Shown piece by piece: positions 1-9,998 of a DNA stretch of 64,000 bases. This DNA comes from Solwaraspora sp. WMMD1047 (lineage in GTDB: Bacteria > Actinomycetota > Actinomycetes > Mycobacteriales > Micromonosporaceae), in assembly GCF_029626155.1 (NCBI RefSeq), contig NZ_JARUBL010000001.1:6414501-6478500 (forward strand). The letters are read 5' to 3'. The position numbers were made by a program, and so were the translations under genes. How positions within the stretch are numbered: the stretch's first letter is position 1; each line of letters starts with the position of its first letter. A model generated the notes under the pieces. It had not been told where the DNA came from and searched no databases. It was given only the letters and a program-made list of their open reading frames with translations.

Positions 1-260
1 GCCGCCCAGAGGCCGTGGAAGACCCGTTCGGTGGCGTTGAATCCGAACCAGTTGGCCCCGGTGAGCCAGACCTGGTTGCCCGCCTCGTCCACGATCCGGT
101 TGCCGTCGGTGTGCAGCCAGTCGCTCGTCGGCGCGGCCTGCGCGAGCTGGGTGGCCGTCCTCGGTGTGACGGTTGCCGTGGCTGGTCCGGACACCGCGGC
201 CACCCCGGCGAGAAGGCAGGCCAGCGCTGTGGCGGCCCACCAGACACGTCTATGTGACAC
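1..260 (-). CDS. Secreted GH5-type endoglucanase, N-terminal part (runs off window)
   Basis: This gene starts at a GTG (258-260) preceded by an AAGGAG ribosome site and runs off the left edge after about 86 codons. The start gives a signal peptide (Arg-rich, then a hydrophobic core up to GVAAVSGPATA). The mature N-terminus follows, with the stretch DWLHTDGNRIVDEAGNQVWL followed by TGANWFGFN. That pattern is typical of the first beta strand of actinobacterial GH5 cellulases (endo-1,4-beta-glucanases acting outside the cell). The catalytic glutamates lie beyond the window, so the family call rests on the N-terminus alone. A CebR-like operator lies about 74 bp upstream, which agrees with cellulase function. 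Confidence 0.72.
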   Translation of the reverse strand, partial: MSHRRVWWAATALACLLAGVAAVSGPATATVTPRTATQLAQAAPTSDWLHTDGNRIVDEAGNQVWLTGANWFGFNATERVFHGLWA

Positions 261-333
261 GTTCCTTGACTCCTTGTCGTCGCGCGGCGGTCCGATCCGG
301 GACGGGGACTCGCCGCCAGCAGCTCACCAGGCG

Positions 334-347
334 TGGGAGCGCTTCCA
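334..347 (-). promoter_or_regulatory. CebR-type operator upstream of the cellulase gene
   Basis: TGGGAGCGCTTCCA matches the palindrome TGGGAGCGCTCCCA at 13 of 14 positions. That palindrome is the known binding site of the cello-oligosaccharide-responsive LacI-family repressor CebR in Streptomyces and related genera. It lies between the end of malG and the GTG start of the GH5 gene, where a repressor would act. No cebR gene is seen in the window; the LacI gene at 4328 is tied to maltose by its neighbours. Confidence 0.7.
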
Positions 348-410
348 TCGACAGACTACGACGTTTGGCGGGCCGCGCGAAAGGTCGCAGTGTCGATCAC
401 CCCGCCCTGC

Positions 411-1259
411 TCAACCCTTCACCGCTCCCGAGGTGAGTCCGGAGACGATGTAGCGCTGCAGGAACTGGAAGACCAGCACGGTCGGGATCGCGGTCAGCAG
501 GGTGCCGGCCGCGAAGCTGCCGAAGTTGCTGTCCCGCTCCCCCGCCACCAGGCCGAACATGCCCACGGCCAGGGTCTTCGCGTCGGTGTCGGTGAGGAAG
601 ACGCTGGCGATCAGGAACTCGTTGATGGTGTTGATGAACGCCAGCAGCCCGGTCACCGCGAGGATCGGCGAGACCAGCGGCAGCATGATCCGGAAGAAGA
701 CCTGGGCGTGGCTGGCGCCGTCCATGGTGGCCGACTCGTCGATCTCCCGGGGCAGGGTGTCGTAGAAGCCCTTCATCAGCCAGGTGTTCACCCCGAGCGC
801 CCCGCCGAGATAGAGCAGGATCAGCCCCCACGGGGTGTTGAAGCCGAGCGCCGGCCAGTGGTCGGTGACCGTGGTGAAGATCAGGAAGATCGCCACGATC
901 GCCAGGAACTGCGGGAACATCTGGATCAGCAGCAGCGACAGCAGGCCGACCCGCCGGCCCGCGAACCGCATCCGGCTGAACGCGTACGCGGCCAGCGCCG
1001 ACAGGAAGACCGACAGCACCGAGGCCAGCCCGGCGATCAGCAGCGAGTTGGCGAACCAGCGGCCGAACGCGGTGTCGGCGAAGAGGTCGGCGAAGTTCTC
1101 CCCGGACACCCCGGCCGGCACCAGCCCGGACGACGAGAGCGTGCCGAGCGGGTTCACCGCCGCCGAGACCACGAACAGGATCGGGAAGAGCGAGAAGGCC
1201 AGGGCGAGCAGCGCCACCAGGTGCCGCCAGCCCACCCGCGCGAACCATCGGCCGGTCAC
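411..1259 (-). CDS. malG: Maltose/maltodextrin ABC transporter permease MalG
   Basis: 282-residue integral membrane permease, one half of the channel that imports maltose or maltodextrins. The GTG start overlaps the malF stop (GTGA), which sets the start and implies translational coupling. The binding-protein-dependent permease loop is clear at EIDESATMDGASHAQVFFRI (EAA motif), the site that docks the ATPase. About six hydrophobic segments are visible, and the C-terminus is GAVKG. No ATPase gene is in the operon. In Actinobacteria such importers normally share the ATPase MsiK encoded elsewhere, and that is the likely arrangement here. Confidence 0.9.
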   Translation of the reverse strand: MTGRWFARVGWRHLVALLALAFSLFPILFVVSAAVNPLGTLSSSGLVPAGVSGENFADLFADTAFGRWFANSLLIAGLASVLSVFLSALAAYAFSRMRFAGRRVGLLSLLLIQMFPQFLAIVAIFLIFTTVTDHWPALGFNTPWGLILLYLGGALGVNTWLMKGFYDTLPREIDESATMDGASHAQVFFRIMLPLVSPILAVTGLLAFINTINEFLIASVFLTDTDAKTLAVGMFGLVAGERDSNFGSFAAGTLLTAIPTVLVFQFLQRYIVSGLTSGAVKG

Positions 1260-2887
1260 GAGTACACCTCCTCCTGCTTGCGGGTGCGCCGGAAGCTCAC
1301 CGCCGAGATGATCGCGACCAGCGCGAAGATGAAGATCGAGATGGCGGCGGCGAAGCCGTACTCGGCGCCCTGCCCGCCGAACGCCAGCCGGTAGGTGTAG
1401 GTGATCAGCAGGTCGGTGGCGCCCACCGTCGGGTTGTCCGCCGGAAACGGCGCCCCGTCGGAGGTCAGGTAGATCGCGTTGAAGTTGTTGAAGTTGAACG
1501 CGAACGAGGCGATCAGCAGCGGCGACAGCGCCACGAGCAGCAGCGGCAGGGTGACCTGCCGGAACGACTGCCAGGGCGACGCGCCGTCCACCGAGGTGGC
1601 CTCGGTCAGCTCCCGGGGAATGGCCTGCAGCGCGCCGGTGGCGACCAGGAACATGTACGGGTAGCCCAGCCACAGCTGCACGGCGATCACCGCGGTCCGG
1701 GCCGACCACGCCTGGCCGAACCAGTCCACGTCCAGCCCGAACAGGTTGTTGATCAGGCCGAAGTCGGCGTTGAACAGGTCCCGCCAGACCAGCAGCATCG
1801 CGAACGACGGCATCGCGTACGGCAGGATCAGCAGCACCCGGTAGAGGTTGCGCCCGCGGACCCGGGGCGAGTGCAGGGCGATCGCGCAGAGCAGGCCGAG
1901 CACGAAGGTGCCGCCGGTGGAGCCGACCGCGAAGGCGACGTTCCAGAGCAGCGAGCCGAGGAACGGCCCGGAGATGTTCCGGTCGGTGAGCACCCGGGCG
2001 AAGTTGTCCAGCCCGACGTTGACCCGCCAGCCCTGGATCAGCCGCTCGCCGTCGCCGGCCACGAACGAGCCGAGCGCGTCGTCGGCGGTCCAGACCTTGC
2101 CGCTCGCGCTGTCGCGTACGCAGTCGCAGCCGGCGTCGTACGCCCGCACCGCCCGGCCCTCGTAGGCGCGGGACAGCCCGGCGGAGCGGATGGCGCCGCC
2201 GGCCGTGGGCACGGTGAACTCGGTGATCTCCTGGCTGCGGGCGCTGGCCTGGCCGACGGTGAGCAGCGTGTAGCCGTCGGCGGCGGTGACCTTGCCGGCG
2301 TCGGTGACGGTGACCTCGGCGGCGGCGAGCTGGCGCAGGCCGTCCGCGTCGCCGGCCGAGACGGCGCCGGTGGCCGGGTCGGTGACCAGGAAGACCAGCG
2401 GGCCGTTGCCCGGATCGCCGGTGGTCGCGACGGTGAGGGCGTACTCGGTGGAGCCGGGGACCTGGACCACCGACGCGCTCTGGATCGCCACGATCGCGTC
2501 GTCCTTGCCGCCCCGGTGCCCGTCGCCGAAGTTGCTGAACGCGGTGCTGACCGTGAAGAGCACCGGGAAGACCTGGAACGCGATCAGGAAGAGGGTGCCG
2601 GGGATCAGGTACTTGGCCGGGATGTGCCGGCGGGTCAGGTAGAGGTAGCCGAGGCCGGCGGTGGTGGCGGCCAGCAGCGCCAGGCCGGGCCAGGCGCGCG
2701 CCTCGGCCAGCGGGAAGGCCGCCCAGATCGCGATCCCGGCGGTGAGGCCGAGCAGGATCACCTTGATAGCCAGCCCGTGCGCGGTGACCGGGCCGGCGGC
2801 GCCCGGCGCCGCGCTCCGGTGGCCTCGGGGCGGGCGGCCCGGGGCCGGCGCGCCGGCCGGCCCCGGGGTCGAATCCGACGGGCGCAT
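1256..2887 (-). CDS. malF: Maltose/maltodextrin ABC transporter permease MalF
   Basis: 543-residue permease. It starts at the ATG that shares one base with the malE stop (TAATG), which rules out the longer upstream open frame. After two or three N-terminal membrane segments there is a large extracytoplasmic insertion of roughly 170 residues (about residues 100-270), equivalent to the P2 loop of E. coli MalF, the part that contacts MalE. The core permease domain follows, with the EAA loop ELTEATSVDGASPWQSFRQV. The P2-type loop argues for the maltose subfamily over generic sugar permeases. Coupled to malG by a 4-nt overlap. Confidence 0.9.
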   Translation of the reverse strand: MRPSDSTPGPAGAPAPGRPPRGHRSAAPGAAGPVTAHGLAIKVILLGLTAGIAIWAAFPLAEARAWPGLALLAATTAGLGYLYLTRRHIPAKYLIPGTLFLIAFQVFPVLFTVSTAFSNFGDGHRGGKDDAIVAIQSASVVQVPGSTEYALTVATTGDPGNGPLVFLVTDPATGAVSAGDADGLRQLAAAEVTVTDAGKVTAADGYTLLTVGQASARSQEITEFTVPTAGGAIRSAGLSRAYEGRAVRAYDAGCDCVRDSASGKVWTADDALGSFVAGDGERLIQGWRVNVGLDNFARVLTDRNISGPFLGSLLWNVAFAVGSTGGTFVLGLLCAIALHSPRVRGRNLYRVLLILPYAMPSFAMLLVWRDLFNADFGLINNLFGLDVDWFGQAWSARTAVIAVQLWLGYPYMFLVATGALQAIPRELTEATSVDGASPWQSFRQVTLPLLLVALSPLLIASFAFNFNNFNAIYLTSDGAPFPADNPTVGATDLLITYTYRLAFGGQGAEYGFAAAISIFIFALVAIISAVSFRRTRKQEEVYS

Positions 2888-4128
2888 TACTTGATCTGCC
2901 CCGCGATGGTCTGGCCGGCGGCGGTGACCGTGGCGGTCACGTCGGCGCCGCCGACGATCGCCGCCTCGGCCTTGCCGAACGGGTCCCAGATCGCGGCCAT
3001 CTCCGGGATCGCGGGCAGCACCTGGCCGTTGCGGCCGGCCTCCTGGAACTTGGCCAGGTCCGGGTCGGCGCCGGAGACCTGGTCGAGCGCGGCGGTGAGC
3101 GCCGGCGGGCGGGGCTCCGCCTGGTAGAGCGCCACCGCCAGTTCGGGGGTGGTGGTGTAGTTGGCGACGAACTCCTGGGCGAGGGCCTTGTTGGCGCCCT
3201 TGGCCGCCACGTAGAAGGCCTGCACGCCGACGAACGGCGCCGCGGCCTGGCCGCCGGCGAAGCCGGGGACGGGCGAGATGTCGTACGCGATGCCGGCCTT
3301 CTTGGCGTCGGTGACCGCCCACGGGCCGGAGACCAGGAAGGCGCACTTGCGGCTGGTGAAGGTGGCGATCGAGTTCTCCGGGGTGATGGAGCGCTTGAGC
3401 AGGCCGGCGCCCTTCTCGCCGAGCGCGCTGATCTTCTCGAACGCGGCGATCGACCCGGGTTTGCCGACGCCGAGGTCGGCCGGGTCGTAGTCGCCGCCGG
3501 CGGTGGTGCCGAAGAGGTAGCCGCCGGCCGAGCTGTAGAACGGGTACAGGTGGTAGGCGTCGCCGTTCTGGCCGACCTGCAGGCAGAGCAGTTCGGTGGT
3601 CTTCTTCTCGGCCTGCAGCTTCTTGGCGGCGGTGACCAGTTCCTCGACGGTGGTCGGGGCCTGCGGGGCGAGTTCGGTGTTGCGGATCAGCGCGAGGTTC
3701 TCCATCGCGTACGGCACGCCGTAGAGCTGGCCGTTGAAGGTGGTGGCCTTGACCGCGATCTCGTTGAAGCCGTCCTGCTGGGCGGCGGAGAGCTGGACCG
3801 GTTCGATCGCGCCGTTGCGGACCAGGTTGCCGATCCAGTCGTGGGCGCCGATCACCACGTCCGGGCCGCTGCCCTGCTGGGCGGCGGTGACGAAGGTGGT
3901 CTGCAGGTCCTTGGAGACGGCCTGGACCTCGACGGTGACGCCGTTTGCCTCGCCGAACTTCTCGGCGAACGGTTGGAGAGCGGCGGTGCGCTTGTCGTCG
4001 GCCCAGATGACCAGCTTGCCGGTCGCGGCCTCCGGGGCGGCGGAGGTGGCCGGCTCGTCGCCGCCGCAGCCGGCGCCGACCAGCGCGAGGGTCAGCGCGG
4101 TCACCACACCCGCGGTACGGATGCGCAT
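2887..4128 (-). CDS. malE: Maltose/maltodextrin-binding lipoprotein MalE
   Basis: 413-residue solute-binding lipoprotein. The N-terminus MRIRTAGVVTALTLALVGAG is followed by a lipobox with the Cys of AGC, so the protein is anchored outside the membrane. The mature start LVIWADDKRTAALQPFAEKF and the segment GSGPDVVIGAHDWIGNLVRNG are typical of MalE proteins (family 1 solute-binding). First gene of the malEFG operon; the ribosome site GGGGAACTCCTGT-side purines lie just upstream of the ATG at 4126-4128. The control region shared with the divergent regulator holds CTTGCA-type boxes. Confidence 0.9.
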   Translation of the reverse strand: MRIRTAGVVTALTLALVGAGCGGDEPATSAAPEAATGKLVIWADDKRTAALQPFAEKFGEANGVTVEVQAVSKDLQTTFVTAAQQGSGPDVVIGAHDWIGNLVRNGAIEPVQLSAAQQDGFNEIAVKATTFNGQLYGVPYAMENLALIRNTELAPQAPTTVEELVTAAKKLQAEKKTTELLCLQVGQNGDAYHLYPFYSSAGGYLFGTTAGGDYDPADLGVGKPGSIAAFEKISALGEKGAGLLKRSITPENSIATFTSRKCAFLVSGPWAVTDAKKAGIAYDISPVPGFAGGQAAAPFVGVQAFYVAAKGANKALAQEFVANYTTTPELAVALYQAEPRPPALTAALDQVSGADPDLAKFQEAGRNGQVLPAIPEMAAIWDPFGKAEAAIVGGADVTATVTAAGQTIAGQIK

Positions 4129-4196
4129 GGGGAACTCCTGTCGGTCGGTCGTGCCGAAGCAGCCGAGGGGCGGCCCGGCCGGTAAAGGTTCGAAAG

Positions 4197-4300
4197 TTCT
4201 TGCATCAGACGCCCGATTCCGGCGCCACTGCTGTCGCGTGTTGCCGGGACGTTAGCAAGGCGTTGCATGGAATGGAAGAGCTTGCAGGAACCTGCGCAAG
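4197..4300. promoter_or_regulatory. malE-malR divergent control region with CTTGCA boxes
   Basis: The region between malE (minus) and the LacI-type regulator (plus) contains TTCTTGCAT at 4197-4205, GTTGCATGG near 4262-4270, and an interrupted inverted pair, CTTGCAG at 4281-4287 facing CTGCGCAAG at 4292-4300. CTTGCAG-like repeats are known in maltose and amylase control regions of Streptomyces and are linked there to the LacI-family regulator MalR/Reg1. The same core recurs as a perfect palindrome before the alpha-glucosidase gene (5360-5371). Binding by the 4328 product is inferred. Confidence 0.6.
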
Positions 4301-4327
4301 AACTGTCTGTTGGGCTACAGTGCGGCC

Positions 4328-5359
4328 ATGCGCGCACGACTCTCCGACATCGCCCAGCAGGCCGAGGTGAGCGAGGCCACGGTGTCGCGGGTCCTCAACG
4401 ACCGGCCCGGCGTCGCGCCGGAGACCCGGCAGGCCGTCCTGACCGCGCTCGACGTGCTCGGCTACGAACGACCGGCCCGGCTGCGCAAACGCAGTGCCGG
4501 CCTGGTCGGCCTGGTGGTGCCCGAGCTGGACAACCCGATCTTCCCGGCGTTCGCCCAGGTCATCGAGTCGAATCTGGCCCAGGCCGGCTACACCCCGGTG
4601 CTGTGCACGCAGACCCCCGGCGGAGTCACCGAGGACGAGTACGTGGAGATGCTGCTGGACCGGCAGGTCTCCGGCATCGTCTTCGTCTCCGGGCTGCACG
4701 CCGACACCTCGGCCGACCACGACCGGTACCGCAAGCTGCTCGCCCGGCCACTGCCGATCGTGATGATCAACGGCCACGCCCCGGACATCGCGGCGCCCTT
4801 CGTCTCCTGCGACGACCGGGAGGCCGGCGAGCTGGCCGTGGCCCACCTGGTCGCGCTCGGCCACCGCCGGATCGGCCTGGTCAGCGGCCCGGACCGCTTC
4901 ATTCCGGTACGCCGCAAGCTGGCCGGCTTCCGGTCCGCGATGCAGCGGCTGCTCGGCACCGGCGACGCGGAGTTGGCCGAGCTCGCCGAGCTGTCGCTGT
5001 TCGGAGTGGAGGGCGGCGAGGCCGCCGCCGGCCGGCTGCTCGACCGCGGCGTCACCGGCCTGGTCTGCGGTTCGGACCTGATGGCGCTCGGCGCGATCCG
5101 GGCCGCCCGGCAGCGCGAAATCTCGGTCCCGGACCAGCTCTCCGTGGTCGGCTACGACGACTCGCCGCTGATCGCCTTCACCGATCCGCCGCTGACCACC
5201 ATGCGGCAGCCGGTGATCGCGATGGCGGTGGCGGCGGTCCGGGCACTGGTGGACGAGATCCACGGCCACCCGGCCCCACACTCCGAATACGTCTTCCGCC
5301 CCGAGCTGGTGGTCCGCGGCTCGACCGCGATCGCGCCTTCTTTCGCAAGAGTTGCTTGA
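4328..5359 (+). CDS. malR: LacI-family regulator of the maltose genes (MalR-like)
   Basis: 343-residue repressor. The ATG at 4328 gives the canonical N-terminal helix-turn-helix ([20 protein letters not shown], residues 1-20, then RVLN), so the six upstream codons are not used. A LacI-type periplasmic-binding-protein fold follows, with the typical [12 protein letters not shown] and [18 protein letters not shown] segments. It lies divergent to malEFG and directly upstream of the GH13 gene, so it most likely represses both and is released by maltose or maltodextrin. It could instead be described as AglR; the operator sequence favours MalR. Confidence 0.85.
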   Translation: MRARLSDIAQQAEVSEATVSRVLNDRPGVAPETRQAVLTALDVLGYERPARLRKRSAGLVGLVVPELDNPIFPAFAQVIESNLAQAGYTPVLCTQTPGGVTEDEYVEMLLDRQVSGIVFVSGLHADTSADHDRYRKLLARPLPIVMINGHAPDIAAPFVSCDDREAGELAVAHLVALGHRRIGLVSGPDRFIPVRRKLAGFRSAMQRLLGTGDAELAELAELSLFGVEGGEAAAGRLLDRGVTGLVCGSDLMALGAIRAARQREISVPDQLSVVGYDDSPLIAFTDPPLTTMRQPVIAMAVAAVRALVDEIHGHPAPHSEYVFRPELVVRGSTAIAPSFARVA

Positions 5360-5371
5360 CTCTTGCAAGAG
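5360..5371. promoter_or_regulatory. Palindromic operator before the alpha-glucosidase gene
   Basis: CTCTTGCAAGAG is a perfect 12-bp palindrome starting at the base after the regulator's stop codon and ending 20 bp before the glucosidase ATG. Its core TCTTGCA matches the boxes in the malE-malR control region, so the same regulator probably controls the glucosidase from here. The nearby CGCAAGAGTTGCTTG just upstream may be a weaker second site. Confidence 0.6.
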
Positions 5372-5391
5372 CGGGCCGGCATCCTGCTCAG

Positions 5392-7080
<1,689 letters not shown>

Positions 7081-7139
7081 CCGCCGCAGACCCGGTCGTC
7101 CGTCGTGCTTCGCGCCAACGGGCGGCCGGGCCGGTGTGA

Positions 7140-7781
7140 TTAGCGGCGAGAGGTCAGGAGGGTGGCGATTCGGGCGAAGCCGGCGCGTAGCTCGTCGGTG
7201 CTGGGGGGCGGTAGCGGCTCGTCCAACTCAGGGCCGTCGGGCACCAGCACATCCGGGTCGGTGAGCGCATCGGGGTCGGTGAGCGCATCGGGGTCGGTGA
7301 GCGCATCGGGGTCGGTGAGCGCATCGGGGTCGGTGAGCGCATCGGGGTCGGTGAGCGCATCGGGGTCGGTGAGCGCATCGGGGTCGGTGAGCGCATCGGG
7401 GTCGGTGAGCGCATCGGGGTCGGTGAGCGCATCGGGGTCGGTGAGCGCATCGGGGTCGGTGAGCGCATCGTACTCGTCGAGGTCGCCCCGGGCCTCGGTG
7501 GCGTCCTCCTCGGCGGCCAGCCGCGCGGCGGCGATCTCACCTTGGATCTCGTCGACCGACAGGCTCGGCAGCAGCGGTTCGACCACGCCCATCAGGTCCT
7601 CGTCGGCGACCACCGCCTCGGCCAGCGCCAGCGCGTGCGCCCGCTCGTACGGGCCGCAGACGATCGGTTCCCACTCGTCTTCGTCGCCGAGCGGACCGAA
7701 GGTGATGATCCACGGCAGGTCACGCAGCGGCGAGTCCGCCGGCAGGTCCAGTGTCACGAGTGCGCCCACGCCGAACATCAT
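7140..7781 (-). CDS. Acidic hypothetical protein with 12 DALTDP repeats
   Basis: 213-residue protein of unknown function. Residues 1-100 form a plausible soluble acidic domain (LPWIITFGPLGDEDEWEPIV, then CGPYERAHALALAEAVV). It then runs into twelve consecutive DALTDP hexapeptides and ends with a short Pro/Glu-rich tail (DELRAGFARIATLLTSRR). No signal peptide or membrane segment is seen. The reading frame is set by the ordinary N-terminal and C-terminal parts; the other open frames over the repeat, such as a Gly-Ser-Val frame on the plus strand, are by-products of the 18-bp unit. The start could be either of two adjacent ATGs or a GTG slightly inside, because there is no clear ribosome site. 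Confidence 0.7.
   Translation of the reverse strand: MMFGVGALVTLDLPADSPLRDLPWIITFGPLGDEDEWEPIVCGPYERAHALALAEAVVADEDLMGVVEPLLPSLSVDEIQGEIAAARLAAEEDATEARGDLDEYDALTDPDALTDPDALTDPDALTDPDALTDPDALTDPDALTDPDALTDPDALTDPDALTDPDALTDPDALTDPDVLVPDGPELDEPLPPPSTDELRAGFARIATLLTSRR
7254..7469. repeat. 18-bp minisatellite, 12 units
   Basis: Twelve head-to-tail copies of an 18-bp unit (plus-strand form GTGAGCGCATCGGGGTCG), eleven of them identical and the last diverged by one base in the Pro codon. The unit is a multiple of three, so copy-number change adds or removes DALTDP hexapeptides without a frameshift. Near-perfect identity points to recent expansion by slippage or unequal recombination. Confidence 0.97.
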
Positions 7782-7826
7782 CGCGGGCGCGCCCCGCGTA
7801 CCAATGGCTTTTGCCCTTTTTGACGG

Positions 7827-8825
7827 TTAATACGTTTCGCGTTCACGGCCGGTGGCGACCGCGCTGAAGCCTCCGGTGGCGCCGCTCTGGTCCGGCACGT
7901 CCGCGCCGGTGGCCAGGTCGATCACCCGGCCGTGCCGGCTGGTGGCCGCGAATGCCGCCCCGAACAGCAGCAGCTGGTTGAACAGGTACAGGTAGATCAA
8001 CAAGCCGACCGCACCGGCGACCACCGTGTACGCCGGGTTGCGCTCCATCCGCCCCACGTAGAACCGCCCGAGCGTGTTCAGCAGGGTGATCCCCACCGCC
8101 ACGATGATCACCGGGGAGAGCAGCCGGCGGGGGGTCATCCGCAGCCTCGGTACCGCCACCAGCAGCGCCGAGGCGAGCACCATATTGACCACCACGGCCA
8201 GCACCCAGCCGGAGACCTCCGAGGTCAGCGACCGTTCGCCGAAGGCCCAGACGAGCAGGGAGGAGAGCGCGTCCACCGCGCCGACCGAGAGCCCGAGCAG
8301 CAGGAACACCCCGACCAGCACGGCCAGATCGACGAGTTGCCGCAGCACGATGTAGCCGGGCTGCTGGTTCAGTTTGTAGATCAACCGCTGGGACGAGCGG
8401 ATCGACTCGACCCAGCCGATGCCGGTGATCGCCAGCAGGATCAGGCCGATCACCCCGACCCGGCCGCTGCTCTGCTGGATCTGCTCGGGCACCAGGAACG
8501 GCAGGTTCAGCTCCAGGAAGTCGGCGACCGCGTCGCGCACCCCCGCGCTCGCGTCCAGCACCGCGCCGAAGACCGAGTACGCCACCAGCGCCAGCGCGAA
8601 GACCGCGAAGAACCCGTAGTACGCGATCCCGGCGGCCAGCCGCCCGCCGAGCACGTCCATGTAGCGACCGAGCGCGCGGGCGAAGTGGTCGAATCCGCGC
8701 GACCGGCGGCGGGCGGCGTTCAGCCGGCCCTCGATACCACCGATCGCCCGTTCGAAGACGTTCACGCGGTCATCCTTGCCTATCGGGGCCCGCACAGCAG
8801 CCAGCAACCCGCGTGGTGCCGTCAT
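7827..8825 (-). CDS. YihY/BrkB-family integral membrane protein
   Basis: 332-residue membrane protein of the YihY/BrkB family (once misnamed ribonuclease BN). The family core is present: AAGIAYYGFFAVFALALVAY near residue 60-80, then five further hydrophobic segments, with the conserved GRFYVGRMERNPAYTVVAGAVG stretch split around residue 265. The ATG at 8825 overlaps the upstream stop (ATGA), so it is translationally coupled; an internal GTG (MNVFERAIGG) is the alternative start. Transport or efflux roles are proposed for the family but not settled. Confidence 0.85.
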   Translation of the reverse strand: MTAPRGLLAAVRAPIGKDDRVNVFERAIGGIEGRLNAARRRSRGFDHFARALGRYMDVLGGRLAAGIAYYGFFAVFALALVAYSVFGAVLDASAGVRDAVADFLELNLPFLVPEQIQQSSGRVGVIGLILLAITGIGWVESIRSSQRLIYKLNQQPGYIVLRQLVDLAVLVGVFLLLGLSVGAVDALSSLLVWAFGERSLTSEVSGWVLAVVVNMVLASALLVAVPRLRMTPRRLLSPVIIVAVGITLLNTLGRFYVGRMERNPAYTVVAGAVGLLIYLYLFNQLLLFGAAFAATSRHGRVIDLATGADVPDQSGATGGFSAVATGRERETY

Positions 8826-9202
8826 CCGTCCGGACCCGGGGTGGCCCAGCCGAGAAACCGGTCGAAGAACTCGGCGGCGGTCGGCGCGCCGTGCGGGTCG
8901 AGGGTGAGCAGGTCGGCGATCGCCTCGTGCATCCGGCTCGCCAGATGGACCCGCAGCGCCACCCGGTCCCCGGCGTACTCGGCGATCATCCGCAGCTTGG
9001 CCAGGCCGCACGGCCACGGGTGGGAGCAGGACCGGCAGAGCCAGAGCGGCCGGTGCGGCACATGCGGCCCGCCATCGCGCGTCGGCGGCTGAGCCGGCCG
9101 CCGATCATCGGGGTATCGCGGCCCCTGATTCGGCGTCCGGTCCACCGGCCGGCGGCGCGGCCGGATCGGTGGCGTCGGTGGAATGCGTCGTAACCACCAC
9201 AT
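8822..9202 (-). CDS. Small Cys-containing conserved protein
   Basis: 126-residue protein of unknown function. A Pro/Arg-rich first 45 residues leads to a CRSCSHPWPC cluster (Cys56, Cys59, Cys65), which could bind a metal, and then a helical segment with AEYAGDRVALRVHLASRMHE. The ATG at 9200-9202 has a GGGAGA ribosome site; a longer upstream frame is unlikely. Proteins of this look are sometimes labelled flavin reductase in actinobacterial genomes, but nothing here supports that. The stop overlaps the YihY gene start, and two DnaA-box-like sites sit in its promoter region. Confidence 0.72.
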   Translation of the reverse strand: MWWLRRIPPTPPIRPRRRPVDRTPNQGPRYPDDRRPAQPPTRDGGPHVPHRPLWLCRSCSHPWPCGLAKLRMIAEYAGDRVALRVHLASRMHEAIADLLTLDPHGAPTAAEFFDRFLGWATPGPDG

Positions 9203-9213
9203 GGCGTCTCCCT

Positions 9214-9240
9214 TTGTCCACAGGCTCCGAGTTATCCACA
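9214..9240. promoter_or_regulatory. Two DnaA-box-like sites
   Basis: TTGTCCACA (9214-9222) and TTATCCACA (9232-9240) are separated by 9 bp in the same orientation. The first equals the preferred actinobacterial DnaA box and the second equals the classical consensus. They lie in the short divergent region between the 126-residue protein (minus) and the XRE gene (plus), so they may be a DnaA-controlled promoter or titration site. Two boxes are far too few for an origin. Confidence 0.6.
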
Positions 9241-9290
9241 GGATCGAAGTCGGGGCGTGACAGAAACGATCCCGTTGGTGACACTCTGAT

Positions 9291-9956
9291 GTGGATGACG
9301 CCTTGGCCGGAAGTGCCGGCACCGCCATTGCGGGAACGTCGCGACGGACCAGCGCCTACCAGGGACCAGCGATCGAGATCGGGGAAGGTTGGGAACGCGT
9401 GGGAATCACACCTTCGGAGTACCTGCTCAGGGAACTGCGCCGCCGCCGGGTAGCCGCCGGCCTGACCCAGGTCGAGCTGGGCAAGCTCTGCTTCTGCTCG
9501 GACACCCACATCAGCGCCATCGAAACCGGCACCAAGCCGCCGACGCTCAAGCACCTGCAACTGGTCGACGCCGCCATCCCCACCGGCGGCTTCTTCGAGA
9601 CCCTCTGGGAGGAACTGGTCAAGGACTGGGCCGACCCGGTATGGCTACGCGAGTGGATCGAGTTCGAGCGCCAAGCAATCTATCTCCGCTGGTACGAGCC
9701 GGCCTTCGTCCCTGGCCTACTGCAAACCGAGGAGTACGCCCAAGCCACCCTCAGCACCCGCCGGCACTTCTCGACCGAGGAGGTGGCACGTCGAGTGGCG
9801 TCCAGGATGGACAGGCAGTCGATCCTCGACCGCGAGGAGCCACCCGAGTTCTCTGTCCTGCTCGATGAGGCGGTGCTGCGCCGGACCGTCGCCGACGACC
9901 ACGGCCTCATGCAGCGCCAACTCGAACACATCGTGGAGATCGCCAGTCGCCCCCGC
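9291..9956 (+). pseudogene. XRE/DUF5753 regulator, 5' part, cut by the IS element
   Basis: First part of a helix-turn-helix regulator of the XRE plus DUF5753 type (Scr1-like). The HTH is at SEYLLRELRRRRVAAGLTQV and SDTHISAIETG; the DUF5753 region starts at ERQAIYLRWYEPAFVPGLLQ and continues with TEEYAQATL. The coding sequence is broken after EIASRPR by the IS4-family element and stops 18 nt inside it (at 9974). Joining it to 11490 restores one continuous frame. The start is GTG 9291 or, more like relatives, GTG 9399 (GITPSEYLL). Confidence 0.88.
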
Positions 9957-9998
9957 GCAATGCCAGGAAGTTAAGGGTGTGTCACGTGCCTGAATAAG

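Noticed and set aside
1871-3127. 418-codon plus-strand frame opposite malF
   Set aside because: Composition (Gly/Val/Asp/Arg-rich) is the usual shadow of a minus-strand gene; malF and malE have clear domains.
7254-7469. Possible CRISPR array
   Set aside because: Units are contiguous 18-mers with no spacers and no cas genes nearby.
7162-7830. Plus-strand frame with (GSVSAS)n
   Set aside because: Arises from the 18-bp unit read on the other strand; flanks are not protein-like.
9203-9290. Replication origin because of DnaA boxes
   Set aside because: Only two boxes, no dnaA/dnaN nearby and no AT-rich unwinding region.
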